Position numbers and translations under genes: made by a program. A DNA stretch of 5,826 nt from Aromatoleum sp. GTDB lineage: Bacteria > Pseudomonadota > Gammaproteobacteria > Burkholderiales > Casimicrobiaceae. Shown piece after piece: positions 5,270 to 5,826 of this stretch. Every line of letters begins with the position of its first letter. The first letter of the stretch is position 1. The stretch covers positions 1-5,826 of the forward strand of contig JAAFGU010000165.1 of NCBI GenBank assembly GCA_010365205.1. The letters are read 5' to 3'. The notes beneath the pieces are model-generated. The model saw only the letters and a program-made list of their open reading frames with translations, had not been told where the DNA came from and ran no database searches.

Positions 5270-5826
5270 CAGTCTCCCTTGCGCTCGACGCGCGCGATGA
5301 TGCGAAGATCGTCGCCGATCCGGGCGACGTCCCGGATCGTAAGTTGGATTCGATCGTCCAGACGCGCGAGGCCGCCGGGAAAATCGGCGATCCCGCGTGC
5401 CGGGTCGCCGAGCAGCGACGGCGCGACGTAGAGCAGCAGTTCGTCCACCACGCCCGCCGCCAACAGCGCGCCGTTCAGTTTGCCGCCCGCCTCGACGTGC
5501 AGTTCGTTGACGTCGCGCCTTGCGAGTTCCTCGACCAGTGCCAGCAGGTCGACGCGGCCGTCGCCATCGGGAAGCTCGAGCGTCTCGACTCCCGCGGGCC
5601 ACTGCGGATGGCGGTCGCCCGCAGTGACGATCAGCGCATCGCCCCCTTCGAGAATGCGCGCCGAAGCGGGCGTCTGCCCGTGACGGTCCACGACGATGCG
5701 GCGCGGCTGGCGCGTCGTTTCGACCGCGCGCACCGTCATCTGCGGGTCGTCCTGCAACACGGTGCCGATCCCGGTCAGCACTGCGCAGGCGCGCGCACGC
5801 CACCGGTGGCCGTCGGCGCGCGCGGC
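5269..5826 (-). CDS. ribD: RibD, C-terminal reductase domain (5' part outside window)
   Basis: This is the C-terminal 185 residues of the bifunctional riboflavin protein RibD. The frame is open to the window edge, so the N-terminal deaminase domain and the true start are not seen. The visible part is the NADPH-dependent 5-amino-6-(5-phosphoribosylamino)uracil reductase domain. ACAVLTGIGTVLQDDPQMTVR at 13-33 is the conserved substrate-binding segment. PRRIVVDRHGQTP at 41-53 is the following strand and loop. The glycine-rich ELHVEAGGKLNGALL at 108-122 and VVDELLLYVAPSLLG at 126-140 complete the fold. A GTG within the first segment could be mistaken for a start; 15 upstream codons continue the family pattern, so it is not. 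The last codons overlap the ribE start (TGATG), giving translational coupling of consecutive pathway enzymes. Any promoter or FMN riboswitch would lie outside the window. Confidence 0.95.
   Translation of the reverse strand, partial: AARADGHRWRARACAVLTGIGTVLQDDPQMTVRAVETTRQPRRIVVDRHGQTPASARILEGGDALIVTAGDRHPQWPAGVETLELPDGDGRVDLLALVEELARRDVNELHVEAGGKLNGALLAAGVVDELLLYVAPSLLGDPARGIADFPGGLARLDDRIQLTIRDVARIGDDLRIIARVERKGD

Noticed and set aside
4748..5431. A 227-codon plus-strand frame opposite ribE and ribD
   Set aside because: It is antisense to two secure riboflavin genes and has an Arg/Asp/Ala-rich shadow composition.

Overview
The window is GC-rich and densely packed with genes. A Bug-family (TctC-type) periplasmic binding protein, a Tat-exported ferredoxin/NrfD redox module and an adjacent ribD-ribE pair of proteobacterial type suggest a betaproteobacterium, most likely of the order Burkholderiales. 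This rests on gene family and protein style only. No rRNA or other phylogenetic marker is present.

Left part (1-2297, + strand): a respiratory redox cassette. It begins inside a small class I c-type cytochrome (CAGCH haem motif). A Tat-exported ferredoxin-like protein with sixteen cysteines, enough for four [4Fe-4S] clusters, follows. A NrfD/PsrC-type polytopic quinone-interacting membrane subunit overlaps the ferredoxin stop codon by one base. The three products would link the quinone pool, periplasmic Fe-S clusters and a c-type haem. No catalytic molybdopterin subunit lies in the window. It may be upstream, so the substrate cannot be named.

Middle part (2298-4481, + strand): a 248-bp spacer ends in a -10-like element only 7 bp before the ATG of a Bug solute-binding protein, which suggests a leaderless mRNA. 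Forty bases later, behind a strong Shine-Dalgarno sequence, comes an alpha/beta hydrolase with an intact Ser-Asp-His triad. The pair looks like a small scavenging operon: periplasmic capture of an organic acid or ester, plus a cytoplasmic hydrolase. The substrate is unknown.

Right part (4649-5826, - strand): the riboflavin genes ribD (reductase domain; its 5' part lies outside the window) and ribE (riboflavin synthase), overlapping by one base (TGATG). They converge on the hydrolase gene across a 167-bp spacer with no recognisable U-tract terminator. The genes that often follow ribE in this group (ribBA, ribH, nusB) are not there, so this edge may be a rearrangement point.

I see no CRISPR array, tRNA, rRNA, transposase or insertion-sequence end. 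Nothing amounts to a clearly new system. The points most worth a second look are the Tat-Fe-S/NrfD/cytochrome cassette, the leaderless Bug promoter, and the Bug-hydrolase pairing.
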